Shown in pieces: positions 56,781-64,000 of a DNA stretch of 64,000 bases. The notes under the pieces are model-generated. The model searched no databases. It worked only from the letters and a program-made list of their open reading frames with translations, and was not told the DNA's origin. A program made the position numbers and the translations under genes. Position 1 is the first letter of the stretch. Each line of letters opens with the position of its first letter. The stretch lies in assembly GCA_025455885.1 (NCBI GenBank), contig JALOLR010000011.1:62001-126000 (forward strand), written 5' to 3'. This stretch comes from Acidimicrobiales bacterium (GTDB taxonomy: Bacteria; Actinomycetota; Acidimicrobiia; Acidimicrobiales; Acidimicrobilacustridaceae).

Positions 56781-58952
56781 TCAGGGCTCGGCGAGGCACT
56801 GTGGCAGCGCGGCCTCGTGGACCACGGCCAAGCGCTTCGTGGCCCGGGTGAGCGCCACGTAGAGAGCCCGCTCCCCCTGGGCCTCCTCGTCGACGATCCG
56901 GGCGGGCTCGACGACCACCGCGGCGTCGACCTCGAGCCCCTTCACCAGTCCGACCTCGACCACGGTGACCTGCTGGTCGAGCCCGCTGCGGGTGGCCCGG
57001 CCGAAGGGGACCTCGGCGGCGGCGAGGCCGGCGCACACCGCCTCGACCAGCGACCCGGGGCAGATCACCGCCACCTGCCCGGGGTCGACCGCCCGGCGCT
57101 CGGCCAGGGTGGCGGCCACCGCGGCGGTGACGAGCTGGCCCGGCGGCGCAGGGATCACCACCGGCTCGGCGCCGTCCTCGCGCACCGAGCGGGGTGGGGT
57201 GATGTCCGGGGCGGCGTGGCGCAGCACCCGGGCGGCCAGGGCCATGATGGGCGCCGGGAGCCGGTAGCCGAGGGTGAGTTCGGCGCGACGCGGCGGGCGG
57301 CGGTCCGGGAGACGTTCGAGGATCTCGTCCCACGAGGCGTGGGCCCACTGCCCGGTGGCCTGGGCGATGTCGCCCACGATGGTCATGGACCCGTTGAGCG
57401 AGCGGCGCTCGAGCATGCGCAGCTGCATGGGGGAGAGGTCCTGGGCCTCGTCGACGACGATGTGGCCGTAGGTGCGGGTCTCGTCGTCGCCGCCCCCGCC
57501 CGTGCGTCCCCGCCTGGGCTTGGGGCCGAGGATGGCCCGGGCCTCGTCGAGCAGCGGGGCGTCGTCGTTGGTCCACGTCACCTCGGCCACGTGCTCGGAC
57601 CGGGCCCGTTGCAGGGAACGCCACTCGTCGTCGTCGAGCAGGTCGCGCCCCGCGTGGCGGAGCAGGCCGGGAGCGCCGAAGAGGTCGTGGAGCAGCTGGG
57701 AGGGGGTGAGGACCGGCCACATCCACTCCAGGGCCTCGCGCACCGAGGGATCCCGGCGGAGACGGTCGCGCACCTCCGAGGCGGACAGCTCGCCCCGGCC
57801 CGACGCCGCCAGCTCGGCGAACACCTCGGTCTCGACGAAGCGACGCCCGGCGTTGTGGCGCCGGTACCGCCGCCGGGCCTCCTGCACGATGCGGGCGCTG
57901 CGGTCGCGGCGCAGCACGAGGCGCTGGAGCCCGTAGCCCACCTGCAGGTCGCGGCGCAGGGGCTGCTCGCGGTCGGTGACGGCTCGGGCCAGGAACCGCG
58001 TCATGCGGGGGTCGCCCTTCACTCGGGCGGTGAGGCCCCGGTCGTAGCCCTGGATGCGGCCCTCGGGGACCAGGTCGGCGAGCACCGCGAGCTCGACTCC
58101 GGCCTCGCCGAGCGACGGCAGCACCTGCTCGATGTAGCCGAGGAAGAGCCGGTTCGGCCCGATCACCAGCACCCCCTGGCCCTCGAGCGGGAACCGGTGG
58201 GTGTAGAGCAGGTAGGCGGCCCGGTGCAGGGCCACCACCGTCTTGCCGGTGCCCGGCCCTCCCTGCACCACCAGCACGCCGGGCAGCGCCCCCCGGATGA
58301 TCTCGTCCTGCTCACCCTGGATGGTGGCGACGATGTCGCCGAGTCGCCCGGTGCGGGCCGTCTCCAGCGCGGTGAACAGCGCGCCCTGCCCGGTGATCTC
58401 GGGACGGTCGGCCGACGGGTCGTCGGCGGCGATGCCGAACTGGGCCAGCGCGTCGCCGAACAGCTCGTCCTCGATCCCGAGCAGCGTCCGACCCCGGGTG
58501 GCGAAGTGGCGGCGCCGGGCGAGGCCCATCGGCTCCCGGCCGGTGGCGCGGTAGAAGGGCTCGGCCACCGGGGCCCGCCAGTCGACGATGACCGGTTCCT
58601 GGTCCTCGTCGCTCACCGCGATGCGCCCGATGTAGAAGCTCTCGACCGGCGCGGCCCCGTCGCCGCCCCCGTCATGGCCCCCGGGGCCGTCGGTGCCTCC
58701 GACCCGGTCGTCGGGCCGGTCGATGCGCCCGAAGCACAGGGCGGCGTCGCCGAGCTGGAGCTGGTGGAGGCGGTTCACCACCGTGTCGATGATGACCTCG
58801 CGCTCGTAGCGGGCCTGCTCGGTGCCCCCCCGGCCCACCTCGACCATGGACGTGAGCTTCGTGGCCGCCTGACGGGTGGCCTCCAGACAGGCGTGGGCCC
58901 GGTCGAGGTAGGCCTGCTCGGCGGCGAGGTCGGGGTGGTTGGCCATCGGCAT
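56781..58952 (-). CDS. HelD-like superfamily 1 helicase
   Basis: A 723-aa UvrD/Rep-type ATPase of the HelD group, which clears stalled RNA polymerase. N-terminal coiled-coil arm HPDLAAEQAYLDRAH; Walker A GGPGTGKTVVALHRAAYLL; Walker B DEAQDLSPMQ; late motif ALYVALTRATKRL. The start is uncertain: ATG 58952 (MPMANHPDL) is used, ATG 58946 is next, and an ATG further upstream lies inside the likely -10 box and is unlikely. Confidence 0.85.
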   Translation of the reverse strand: MPMANHPDLAAEQAYLDRAHACLEATRQAATKLTSMVEVGRGGTEQARYEREVIIDTVVNRLHQLQLGDAALCFGRIDRPDDRVGGTDGPGGHDGGGDGAAPVESFYIGRIAVSDEDQEPVIVDWRAPVAEPFYRATGREPMGLARRRHFATRGRTLLGIEDELFGDALAQFGIAADDPSADRPEITGQGALFTALETARTGRLGDIVATIQGEQDEIIRGALPGVLVVQGGPGTGKTVVALHRAAYLLYTHRFPLEGQGVLVIGPNRLFLGYIEQVLPSLGEAGVELAVLADLVPEGRIQGYDRGLTARVKGDPRMTRFLARAVTDREQPLRRDLQVGYGLQRLVLRRDRSARIVQEARRRYRRHNAGRRFVETEVFAELAASGRGELSASEVRDRLRRDPSVREALEWMWPVLTPSQLLHDLFGAPGLLRHAGRDLLDDDEWRSLQRARSEHVAEVTWTNDDAPLLDEARAILGPKPRRGRTGGGGDDETRTYGHIVVDEAQDLSPMQLRMLERRSLNGSMTIVGDIAQATGQWAHASWDEILERLPDRRPPRRAELTLGYRLPAPIMALAARVLRHAAPDITPPRSVREDGAEPVVIPAPPGQLVTAAVAATLAERRAVDPGQVAVICPGSLVEAVCAGLAAAEVPFGRATRSGLDQQVTVVEVGLVKGLEVDAAVVVEPARIVDEEAQGERALYVALTRATKRLAVVHEAALPQCLAEP

Positions 58953-59019
58953 CGGTGCCGGCGGCGGCCGGCGGCGCTGGGTTCGGCCGGGGGCACAACG
59001 GCCTCCCGGGGGATCGGCC

Positions 59020-59025
59020 ATCCTA
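59020..59025 (-). promoter_or_regulatory. -10 box TAGGAT for the HelD-like gene
   Basis: On the minus strand it predicts a leader of about 60 nt before ATG 58952. Confidence 0.35.
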
Positions 59026-59096
59026 CCCACCGCGTGCCCCGTCAGCCCACCCCGGCGTCGCGGGCGTCGACCCCGGGCCGGTCCCGGTGTCGGCGG

Positions 59097-59102
59097 TAGG
59101 TT
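59097..59102 (+). promoter_or_regulatory. -10 box TAGGTT for leaderless hemE
   Basis: Ends 6 nt before the GTG at 59109, with no ribosome binding site. The 156-bp divergent gap otherwise shows only the HelD leader. Confidence 0.5.
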
Positions 59103-59108
59103 GGCCGG

Positions 59109-60167
59109 GTGCCGCCCGACGAGCCCCTCCCTCCGTTCCTCCGGGCCTGCCGTGGCGTCCCCGGCGGCCCGGGTGACCGCGTGCCGGTGTGGTTCATGCG
59201 CCAGGCCGGGCGTTCGTTGCCCGAGTACCGGGCCGTGCGCGGCGAGGGCAGCATCCTCGACGCCATCGCCGACCCCGAGCTCTCCGCCGAGATCACCCTC
59301 CAGCCGGTGCGGCGCTACGGGGTGGACGCCGCGATCCTCTACTCCGACATCGTCGTGCCGGTGCACGCCGTCGGTTTCGGCGTCGACGTCGCTCCCGGGG
59401 TCGGCCCGGTCGTCGAGCGGCCCTTCCGATCGGCCACCGACCTCGAGCGGCTGCGCCCCCTCGACCCCGAAGCCGACACCCCCTACGTCCTCGAGACCGT
59501 CCGCATCCTGCGCCGCGAGCTGTCGGTGCCGCTCATCGGGTTCGCCGGCGCCCCCTTCACCGTGGCCAGCTACCTGATCGAGGGCCGCCCCTCACGGACC
59601 TACGGACTCACCAAGGCGCTCATGCACGGCGACCCCGCCCTGTGGCACGCCCTCATGGACCGCCTCGTCGACCTCGCCTCGACCTCCCTGCGCTCCCAGG
59701 TCGACAACGGCGCGGCGGCGGTGCAGATCTTCGACAGCTGGGCGGGGGCGCTCAGCCCGCCCGTGTACCAGCAGTTCGTCCTCCCCCACAGCCGTCGGCT
59801 GTTCGACTCCGTGGCCGACCTCGGGGTGCCGCGCATCCACTTCGGGGTGGGCACCGGTGAGCTGCTCGGCCTCATGGCCGCGGCCGGCGCCGACGTCGTG
59901 GGCGTCGACTGGCGCGTCCCGATCGACCTCGCCCGCACCCGGGTGCCCGCCGGCGTGGCGCTGCAGGGCAACCTCGACCCGGCCCTGTGCCTCGCCCCCT
60001 GGGACGCGGTGGCCGAGGGCACGCGCGACGTGCTGACCCGCAACGCCGGCCACCCCGGCCACATCTTCAACCTCGGCCACGGGGTGCTCCCCGAGCTCGA
60101 CCCGGAGGTGCTCGGACGGGTCGTCGACCTGGTCCACGCCGAGGGCCGCTGCGACGGGCCGACATGA
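59109..60167 (+). CDS. hemE: Uroporphyrinogen decarboxylase
   Basis: A 352-aa enzyme that removes four carboxyls from uroporphyrinogen III to give coproporphyrinogen III. Signatures: the N-terminal [15 protein letters not shown] with its catalytic Arg pair, then [16 protein letters not shown] and the C-terminal [16 protein letters not shown] supported by the TAGGTT box. hemH follows after 28 nt. First of the three-gene haem unit. Confidence 0.95.
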   Translation: MPPDEPLPPFLRACRGVPGGPGDRVPVWFMRQAGRSLPEYRAVRGEGSILDAIADPELSAEITLQPVRRYGVDAAILYSDIVVPVHAVGFGVDVAPGVGPVVERPFRSATDLERLRPLDPEADTPYVLETVRILRRELSVPLIGFAGAPFTVASYLIEGRPSRTYGLTKALMHGDPALWHALMDRLVDLASTSLRSQVDNGAAAVQIFDSWAGALSPPVYQQFVLPHSRRLFDSVADLGVPRIHFGVGTGELLGLMAAAGADVVGVDWRVPIDLARTRVPAGVALQGNLDPALCLAPWDAVAEGTRDVLTRNAGHPGHIFNLGHGVLPELDPEVLGRVVDLVHAEGRCDGPT

Positions 60168-60195
60168 CCGACCGATCCCTCCCGGAGGACCCCTG

Positions 60196-61128
60196 ATGGC
60201 CGCCGCCCCCCTCGGCCTGCTGGTCATGGCCTACGGCACGCCCCGCACGCCCGACGACGTCGAGGCCTACTACACCCACATCCGACGCGGTCGGCCACCC
60301 ACCCCGGAGCTGCTCGCCGAGCTCGTCGGGCGCTACGACGCCATCGGCGGCATCTCCCCGTTGGCCGCGCTCACCGAGGCGCAGCGCAGCGCGCTCGCCG
60401 CCGCGCTCGAGGAGCGTCGCCCCGGTGGATGGATCGTGGCGCTCGGCCAGAAGCACGCTGCGCCGTTCATCGAGGACGGCGTCGCCGAGCTCGCCGCCGC
60501 CGGGTGCACCGACGTCGTCGGGCTCGTCCTGGCGCCGCACTACTCGGGGTTCAGCGTCGGCCAGTACCAGCAGCGGGCCGTCGACGCCGCCGCCGAGCAC
60601 GGCGTCACGGTGCACCGCGTCGACACCTGGCACACCGAGCCCGCCTACCTCGACTTCCTGGCCGGGGCGGTGCGCGAGGCCCGCGCCGGGCTCCCCGAGC
60701 GCCACAAGGTGCTCTTCACCGCCCACTCCCTCCCGGAGCGGGTGCTCGCCGACGACCCCTACCCCGACCTGCTCCGCGAGAGCGCCGCGCTGGTCGCCGA
60801 ACAGGTGGGCCTGCTCCCGTGGCCCGAGTGGGCGTTGGCGTGGCAGAGCGCAGGACGGACCCCCGAACCGTGGCGGGGCCCCGACGTCCTCGACGTCATC
60901 CGGGAGCTGGCCGCCACCGGCTCCGCCGACGGCGTGCTGGTGTGCGCGCAGGGCTTCACGGCCGACCATCTCGAGGTCCTCTACGACCTCGACATCGAGG
61001 CGGCCGGGGTGGCCGCCGACCTCGGTCTCGCCTTCGCCCGCACCCGCTCGCTGAACGCCGACCCGACGGTGATGGGCGCGCTGGCCGACCTCGTCGTCGC
61101 GACCGGGGAGCGCGGTGCCGAGCGCTGA
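60196..61128 (+). CDS. hemH: Ferrochelatase (coproporphyrin type likely)
   Basis: A 310-aa chelatase inserting Fe2+ into the porphyrin. The metal-site His is in LAPHYSGFSVGQY and the family block FTAHSLPERV follows; the C-terminal Glu/His region is QGFTADHLEVLYDLD. No cluster-binding Cys group is present at the C-terminus. In actinobacteria the substrate is usually coproporphyrin III. ATG with CGGAGG about 9 nt upstream. Confidence 0.93.
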   Translation: MAAAPLGLLVMAYGTPRTPDDVEAYYTHIRRGRPPTPELLAELVGRYDAIGGISPLAALTEAQRSALAAALEERRPGGWIVALGQKHAAPFIEDGVAELAAAGCTDVVGLVLAPHYSGFSVGQYQQRAVDAAAEHGVTVHRVDTWHTEPAYLDFLAGAVREARAGLPERHKVLFTAHSLPERVLADDPYPDLLRESAALVAEQVGLLPWPEWALAWQSAGRTPEPWRGPDVLDVIRELAATGSADGVLVCAQGFTADHLEVLYDLDIEAAGVAADLGLAFARTRSLNADPTVMGALADLVVATGERGAER

Positions 61129-62551
61129 GCCGGGCCGACGCCTCGTCGTCGTGGGGGCCGGCATCACCGGCCTGACCGCCGCCTTCACGGCGGCCACCCG
61201 GCACCCCGACTGGACGGTGACCCTCCTGGAGGCGTCCGGTCGGGTCGGCGGAAAGATCCTCACCGAGCCCTTCGCCGGCCGCCCGGTCGACTGCGGCGCC
61301 GACGCCTTCCTCGCCCGGGTGCCCGAAGCGATCGAGTTGTGCGAGGAGCTCGGCCTCGGGTCCGTGCTCACGTCACCGGCCCGGCGCTCGGCACTGGTGT
61401 TCGCCGGGGGGGCGCTGCGCCCGCTGCCCGACGGACTGGTGCTCGGCGTGCCGACCGACCTCGACGCCCTCGCGGACTCCGGGATCGTGAGCGACGACGG
61501 CGTCGAACGGGCCCGCCGTGACCTCACCACCACCGAATGGTTGCCCGACGAACCGGAGGGCGACGCCGAGGCCGACGGCGACGAGTCCGTCGGCGGCCTC
61601 GTCCGGCGGCGGATGGGCGACGAGGTCTTCGAGCGGTTGGTCGCCCCGCTCCTCTCGGGGGTGAACGCCGGCGACGCCGACCTCCTGAGCGTGGCGGCGG
61701 GCGCCGCCCAGCTGGGTGCCGCCGCCCGCACGGACCCGAGCCTGGTGGCCGGCCTCCGGGCCCAGGCCGAGCGGGCCCGTGCCGCCGGAGCCGATCCCGA
61801 CGCCCCGGTCTTCAGGGGCATCCCGGTGGGCACCCAGACCCTCACCGACCTCTTGTTGGCCCGGCTCGTCGCCGGCGGAGTGGCCGTCCACCTGTCCTGT
61901 CCGGTGGAGGGCATCGAGCGTGGGGAGCCCGCCCCATGGCTGGTCCGCACCCCGTCGGGCCCGCTGGAGGCCGACGCCGTCGTGGTCACCGCGCCGGCAC
62001 CGGTCGCCTCCCGGCTCGTCGCCCCGCACGCGCCGGCTGCGGGCGCGGGCCTCGCTGCGCTCGAGTACGCGTCGGTGGCCATGGTGACGATGGCCGTGCG
62101 CCGCCCCGACCTCGGTCGTCCGCTCGACGCGTCGGGGTTCCTCGTGGCGGCGGGGGAGCGTCTGGGCGCGCTGACGGCGTGCTCGTGGGCCTCGGCCAAG
62201 TGGGCGCACCTCGACGACCCCGATCTCGCCGTCCTGCGCGTCTCCGCGGGCCGTCACGGCGACACCGCCGCGCTCGCGCTCGACGACGACGAGCTGGTCC
62301 GGGTGCTCGTCGACGACCTGGCCACCACGATGGGCCTCGCCGGCGCCCCGGTCGAGGCCCGGGTGACACGGTGGGTCGACGCCCTGCCCCAGTTCCACCC
62401 CGGCCACCTGGGCCGCCTCCGGACCTGGCGGGGTGAGCTCGCCTCGGAGGCCTCCGGCCTCGTCGTCGCCGGTGCGGCCTGCGACGGCCTCGGCCTGCCC
62501 GCCTGCATCCGCCAGGGGCGGGCGGCGGTGGCGCAGGTGGCCGGCGGGTGA
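61115..62551 (+). CDS. hemY: Coproporphyrinogen/protoporphyrinogen oxidase (HemY/CgoX type)
   Basis: A 478-aa FAD oxidase: the dinucleotide motif VVVGAGITGLTAAF is at about 10–23, RVGGKILTEPFAG follows, and the C-terminal FAD motif is VVAGAACDGLGLPACI. In actinobacteria this enzyme makes coproporphyrin III, which HemH then metallates and HemQ converts to haem. hemQ is not in the window. GTG at 61115 overlaps the hemH end by 14 bp. Confidence 0.92.
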   Translation: MPSAEPGRRLVVVGAGITGLTAAFTAATRHPDWTVTLLEASGRVGGKILTEPFAGRPVDCGADAFLARVPEAIELCEELGLGSVLTSPARRSALVFAGGALRPLPDGLVLGVPTDLDALADSGIVSDDGVERARRDLTTTEWLPDEPEGDAEADGDESVGGLVRRRMGDEVFERLVAPLLSGVNAGDADLLSVAAGAAQLGAAARTDPSLVAGLRAQAERARAAGADPDAPVFRGIPVGTQTLTDLLLARLVAGGVAVHLSCPVEGIERGEPAPWLVRTPSGPLEADAVVVTAPAPVASRLVAPHAPAAGAGLAALEYASVAMVTMAVRRPDLGRPLDASGFLVAAGERLGALTACSWASAKWAHLDDPDLAVLRVSAGRHGDTAALALDDDELVRVLVDDLATTMGLAGAPVEARVTRWVDALPQFHPGHLGRLRTWRGELASEASGLVVAGAACDGLGLPACIRQGRAAVAQVAGG

Positions 62552-62633
62552 ACGCACGGGGCCGCCGCCGGGGCGAACGGCCCGGATCAGCGGCGAATTC
62601 GGTCGATGACGTTGCGGTCGCGTCGCCGATCTG

Positions 62634-62640
62634 TAAAGAT
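62634..62640 (+). promoter_or_regulatory. Candidate promoter TTGCGG / TAAAGAT
   Basis: TTGCGG at 62612–62617 and TAAAGAT at 62634–62640 are 16 nt apart, giving the best -35/-10 pair in the window. The -10 is 9 nt before the ATG at 62650. Confidence 0.5.
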
Positions 62641-62649
62641 TCCGCAACA

Positions 62650-63828
62650 ATGCGACCCGAACGAAGCCCACGGGCCCTCCCCCGACGCCGTGCCGTGCTG
62701 GCCGGTGCCGTCGTCGCCGGCCTCCTCGCCGTGCCGGTGGCGTCCAGCCTCCCCGCCGGCGCCCAGTCCCTCGAGTCCAAGCGCGCCGAAGCGGCCGCCG
62801 TGGCCTCCGAGCTGGCCAGCCTCGACCGCGAGCTCATGGACATCAACGCCCGCTACGAGGCGTCGCGCTACGAGCTCTCGCAGGCCGAGGAGCGGGTGAG
62901 CGAGGCCCAGGCCCGCGTCGACCAGACCAACGCCGAGCTCGACCAACGCCGTGGCGAGATGCGCACCTTCGCCGTGAAGGCCTACCAGAGCGGCAACGAC
63001 AGCCCCGAGCTCAATGCGCTCCTCACCGCCGACGGCGACACCGCGCCGGCGAAGAAGTCCTACATCGAGGTCACCAACGGCAACCGCCGCGACCTCGTCG
63101 ACAGCCTCAGCGCCATGCAGCGCCAGGCCGAGGACGAGACCAAGCGCCTCCAGCAGGCCCAGGCGGAGGCCGAGCGCGTCAGCGACGAGATGGCCTCCAC
63201 CCGCGCCGACGCCGAGCGGGCCACCGAGGCCCAGCGGGCCGTCAACAACCGTGTGCAGGGCGAGCTCGCCACACTGGTCCGCGAAGAGGAGGCCCGCCGC
63301 GCCGCCGCGGCCGCAGCCGCCGCGGCGGCCGCCGCCGAACGGGCCGCCGCCGAGAGCGCCTCGCGCGCCCCTGCGCCCTCGTCGTCCGCCGCCCCTGCCC
63401 CCCGTTCGACCGGTGGCGGCTCACCGGCACCGGCACCGGCACCGGCGCCGTCGGGCCCCGCTCCCACCCTGCGCGGTGGGCTGGAGGGCGCGATCGACGC
63501 CGCCCTCAGCAAGGTCGGCGCCCCGTACGTCTGGGGGTCGGCGGGTCCGAACACCTTCGACTGCTCCGGGTTGATGGTCTGGGCGTTCAAGCAGGTCGGT
63601 ATCTCCCTTCCCCACTACAGCGGCGCCCAGTACGCCTCCACGACCCGGATCTCCAGGGCGCAGCTCCAGCCCGGCGACCTCGTCTTCTGGGGCTCCGGCG
63701 GTTCGGAGCACGTGGCGCTCTACATGGGCGGCAACCAGATCGTCCACGCCTTCAGCTCCCGGGCGGCCACCGGCGTGACCGCCCTCGACGGCTGGTGGAA
63801 GACCCCGTCGGGCTACGGACGCATCTGA
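62650..63828 (+). CDS. Secreted NlpC/P60 (C40) peptidoglycan peptidase
   Basis: A 392-aa cell-wall hydrolase of the RipA/CwlO type. A signal peptide (VLAGAVVAGLLAVPVAS) is followed by two long coiled-coil stretches (about 40–110 and 150–235), an Ala-rich run and a Pro/Ala linker, then the catalytic domain with Cys305 (FDCSGLMVW) and His354 (SEHVALYMGG). The coiled coil likely keeps it inactive until activated by FtsEX-like partners. Its promoter is given separately. Confidence 0.92.
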   Translation: MRPERSPRALPRRRAVLAGAVVAGLLAVPVASSLPAGAQSLESKRAEAAAVASELASLDRELMDINARYEASRYELSQAEERVSEAQARVDQTNAELDQRRGEMRTFAVKAYQSGNDSPELNALLTADGDTAPAKKSYIEVTNGNRRDLVDSLSAMQRQAEDETKRLQQAQAEAERVSDEMASTRADAERATEAQRAVNNRVQGELATLVREEEARRAAAAAAAAAAAAERAAAESASRAPAPSSSAAPAPRSTGGGSPAPAPAPAPSGPAPTLRGGLEGAIDAALSKVGAPYVWGSAGPNTFDCSGLMVWAFKQVGISLPHYSGAQYASTTRISRAQLQPGDLVFWGSGGSEHVALYMGGNQIVHAFSSRAATGVTALDGWWKTPSGYGRI

Positions 63829-63832
63829 GCCG

Positions 63833-64000
63833 CTGACCGTCGTCCCCGAGCTCGTCCTGCACGGTCCGCGGTCGGCGGGGCGGGCTGTTCTCCTCCTGCC
63901 CGGCTACGGCGACTCGACCGTGGCGTTCACCGCTCATCTCGAGCGGATCGATCCCGCTCGGCGTTGGCTGGTGGCGGTGGCCGAGCCGTACCTGGTCGGC
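63833..64000 (+). CDS. Alpha/beta hydrolase, N-terminal fragment (runs off window)
   Basis: The visible 56 codons read LTVVPELVLHGPRS then VLLLPGYGDSTVAF, the oxyanion-hole strand of an esterase or phospholipase/carboxylesterase-type hydrolase. The end lies outside the window. No ATG, GTG or TTG occurs in frame before the family sequence; the CTG at 63833, 5 nt after the peptidase stop, is the only candidate. The start is therefore uncertain. Confidence 0.5.
   Translation, partial: MTVVPELVLHGPRSAGRAVLLLPGYGDSTVAFTAHLERIDPARRWLVAVAEPYLVG

Noticed and set aside
59021-59366. Longer HelD-like ORF starting at 59366
   Set aside because: The upstream part overlaps the hemE coding region on the other strand and precedes the likely -10 box.

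Overview
The window is about 72% G+C by eye and is packed with genes. Its gene order is that of an actinobacterium. The run DUF2342 metalloprotease – tilS – hpt – ftsH – folE – folP – folB – folK – Rossmann protein – panC – panD – coaX, followed by clpC, radA, disA, ispD, ispF and rlmB, is the order I remember around Rv3579c–Rv3626c in Mycobacterium tuberculosis. The differences from mycobacteria are a Crp regulator beside ispD instead of CarD, no cysS between ispF and rlmB, nadB/nadC inside the pan block, and several F420-type enzymes. These suggest a deep-branching actinobacterium, perhaps Acidimicrobiia (Iamia/Ilumatobacter-like). The taxon is an inference. No insertion sequence, prophage or CRISPR array is visible.

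Layout. 1–15.7 kb: a redox sigma/anti-sigma pair (SigR/RsrA type), then a long plus-strand housekeeping block for tRNA modification, purine salvage, FtsH, folate, pantothenate, NAD and CoA. A protein-phosphatase-like protein that lacks the catalytic Cys sits between folP and folB. 15.7–24.5 kb: a polyprenyl diphosphate synthase, clpC, two envelope proteins, radA and disA. 24.5–38.3 kb: an accessory stretch inserted between disA and ispD. It holds a dienelactone hydrolase, a TetR regulator, a P450, two thioesterases, two SDRs, an enoyl-CoA hydratase, F420-type oxidoreductases, a four-gene operon around a Cys-type UGSC protein, a vapC remnant, and a tandem pair of hairpin repeats. 38.3–41.4 kb: crp, ispD, ispF, rlmB. 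41.4–50.4 kb: a lipoprotein, a TauD-type dioxygenase with an MBL hydrolase, an operon of an orphan CoxL/XdhA-type subunit + LLM oxidoreductase + AAC(3)-like acetyltransferase, tRNA-Thr(TGT), and a large membrane protein. 50.4–64 kb: nei and lhr, a DtxR-family regulator, a HelD-like helicase, the haem genes hemE–hemH–hemY, an NlpC/P60 peptidase, and the start of an alpha/beta hydrolase cut by the window edge.

How the genes work together. Many starts show translational coupling: ATGA or GTGA overlaps at ftsH/folE, folP/pseudophosphatase, folB/folK, LLM/ECH/SDR, ispF/rlmB/lipoprotein and tauD/MBL. First genes of transcription units very often have no Shine-Dalgarno. Instead a TAnnnT hexamer lies 6–8 nt before the start codon, which is the architecture of leaderless mRNAs. 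I used this to choose several starts.

Most interesting items: the nested inverted-repeat element (two 65-bp copies at 25.3 kb, a shorter relative at 56.7 kb), the Ser-for-Cys phosphatase-like protein in the folate operon, the UGSC/NifU-like/SDR operon, the recurrent leaderless promoter pattern, and the vapC remnant.
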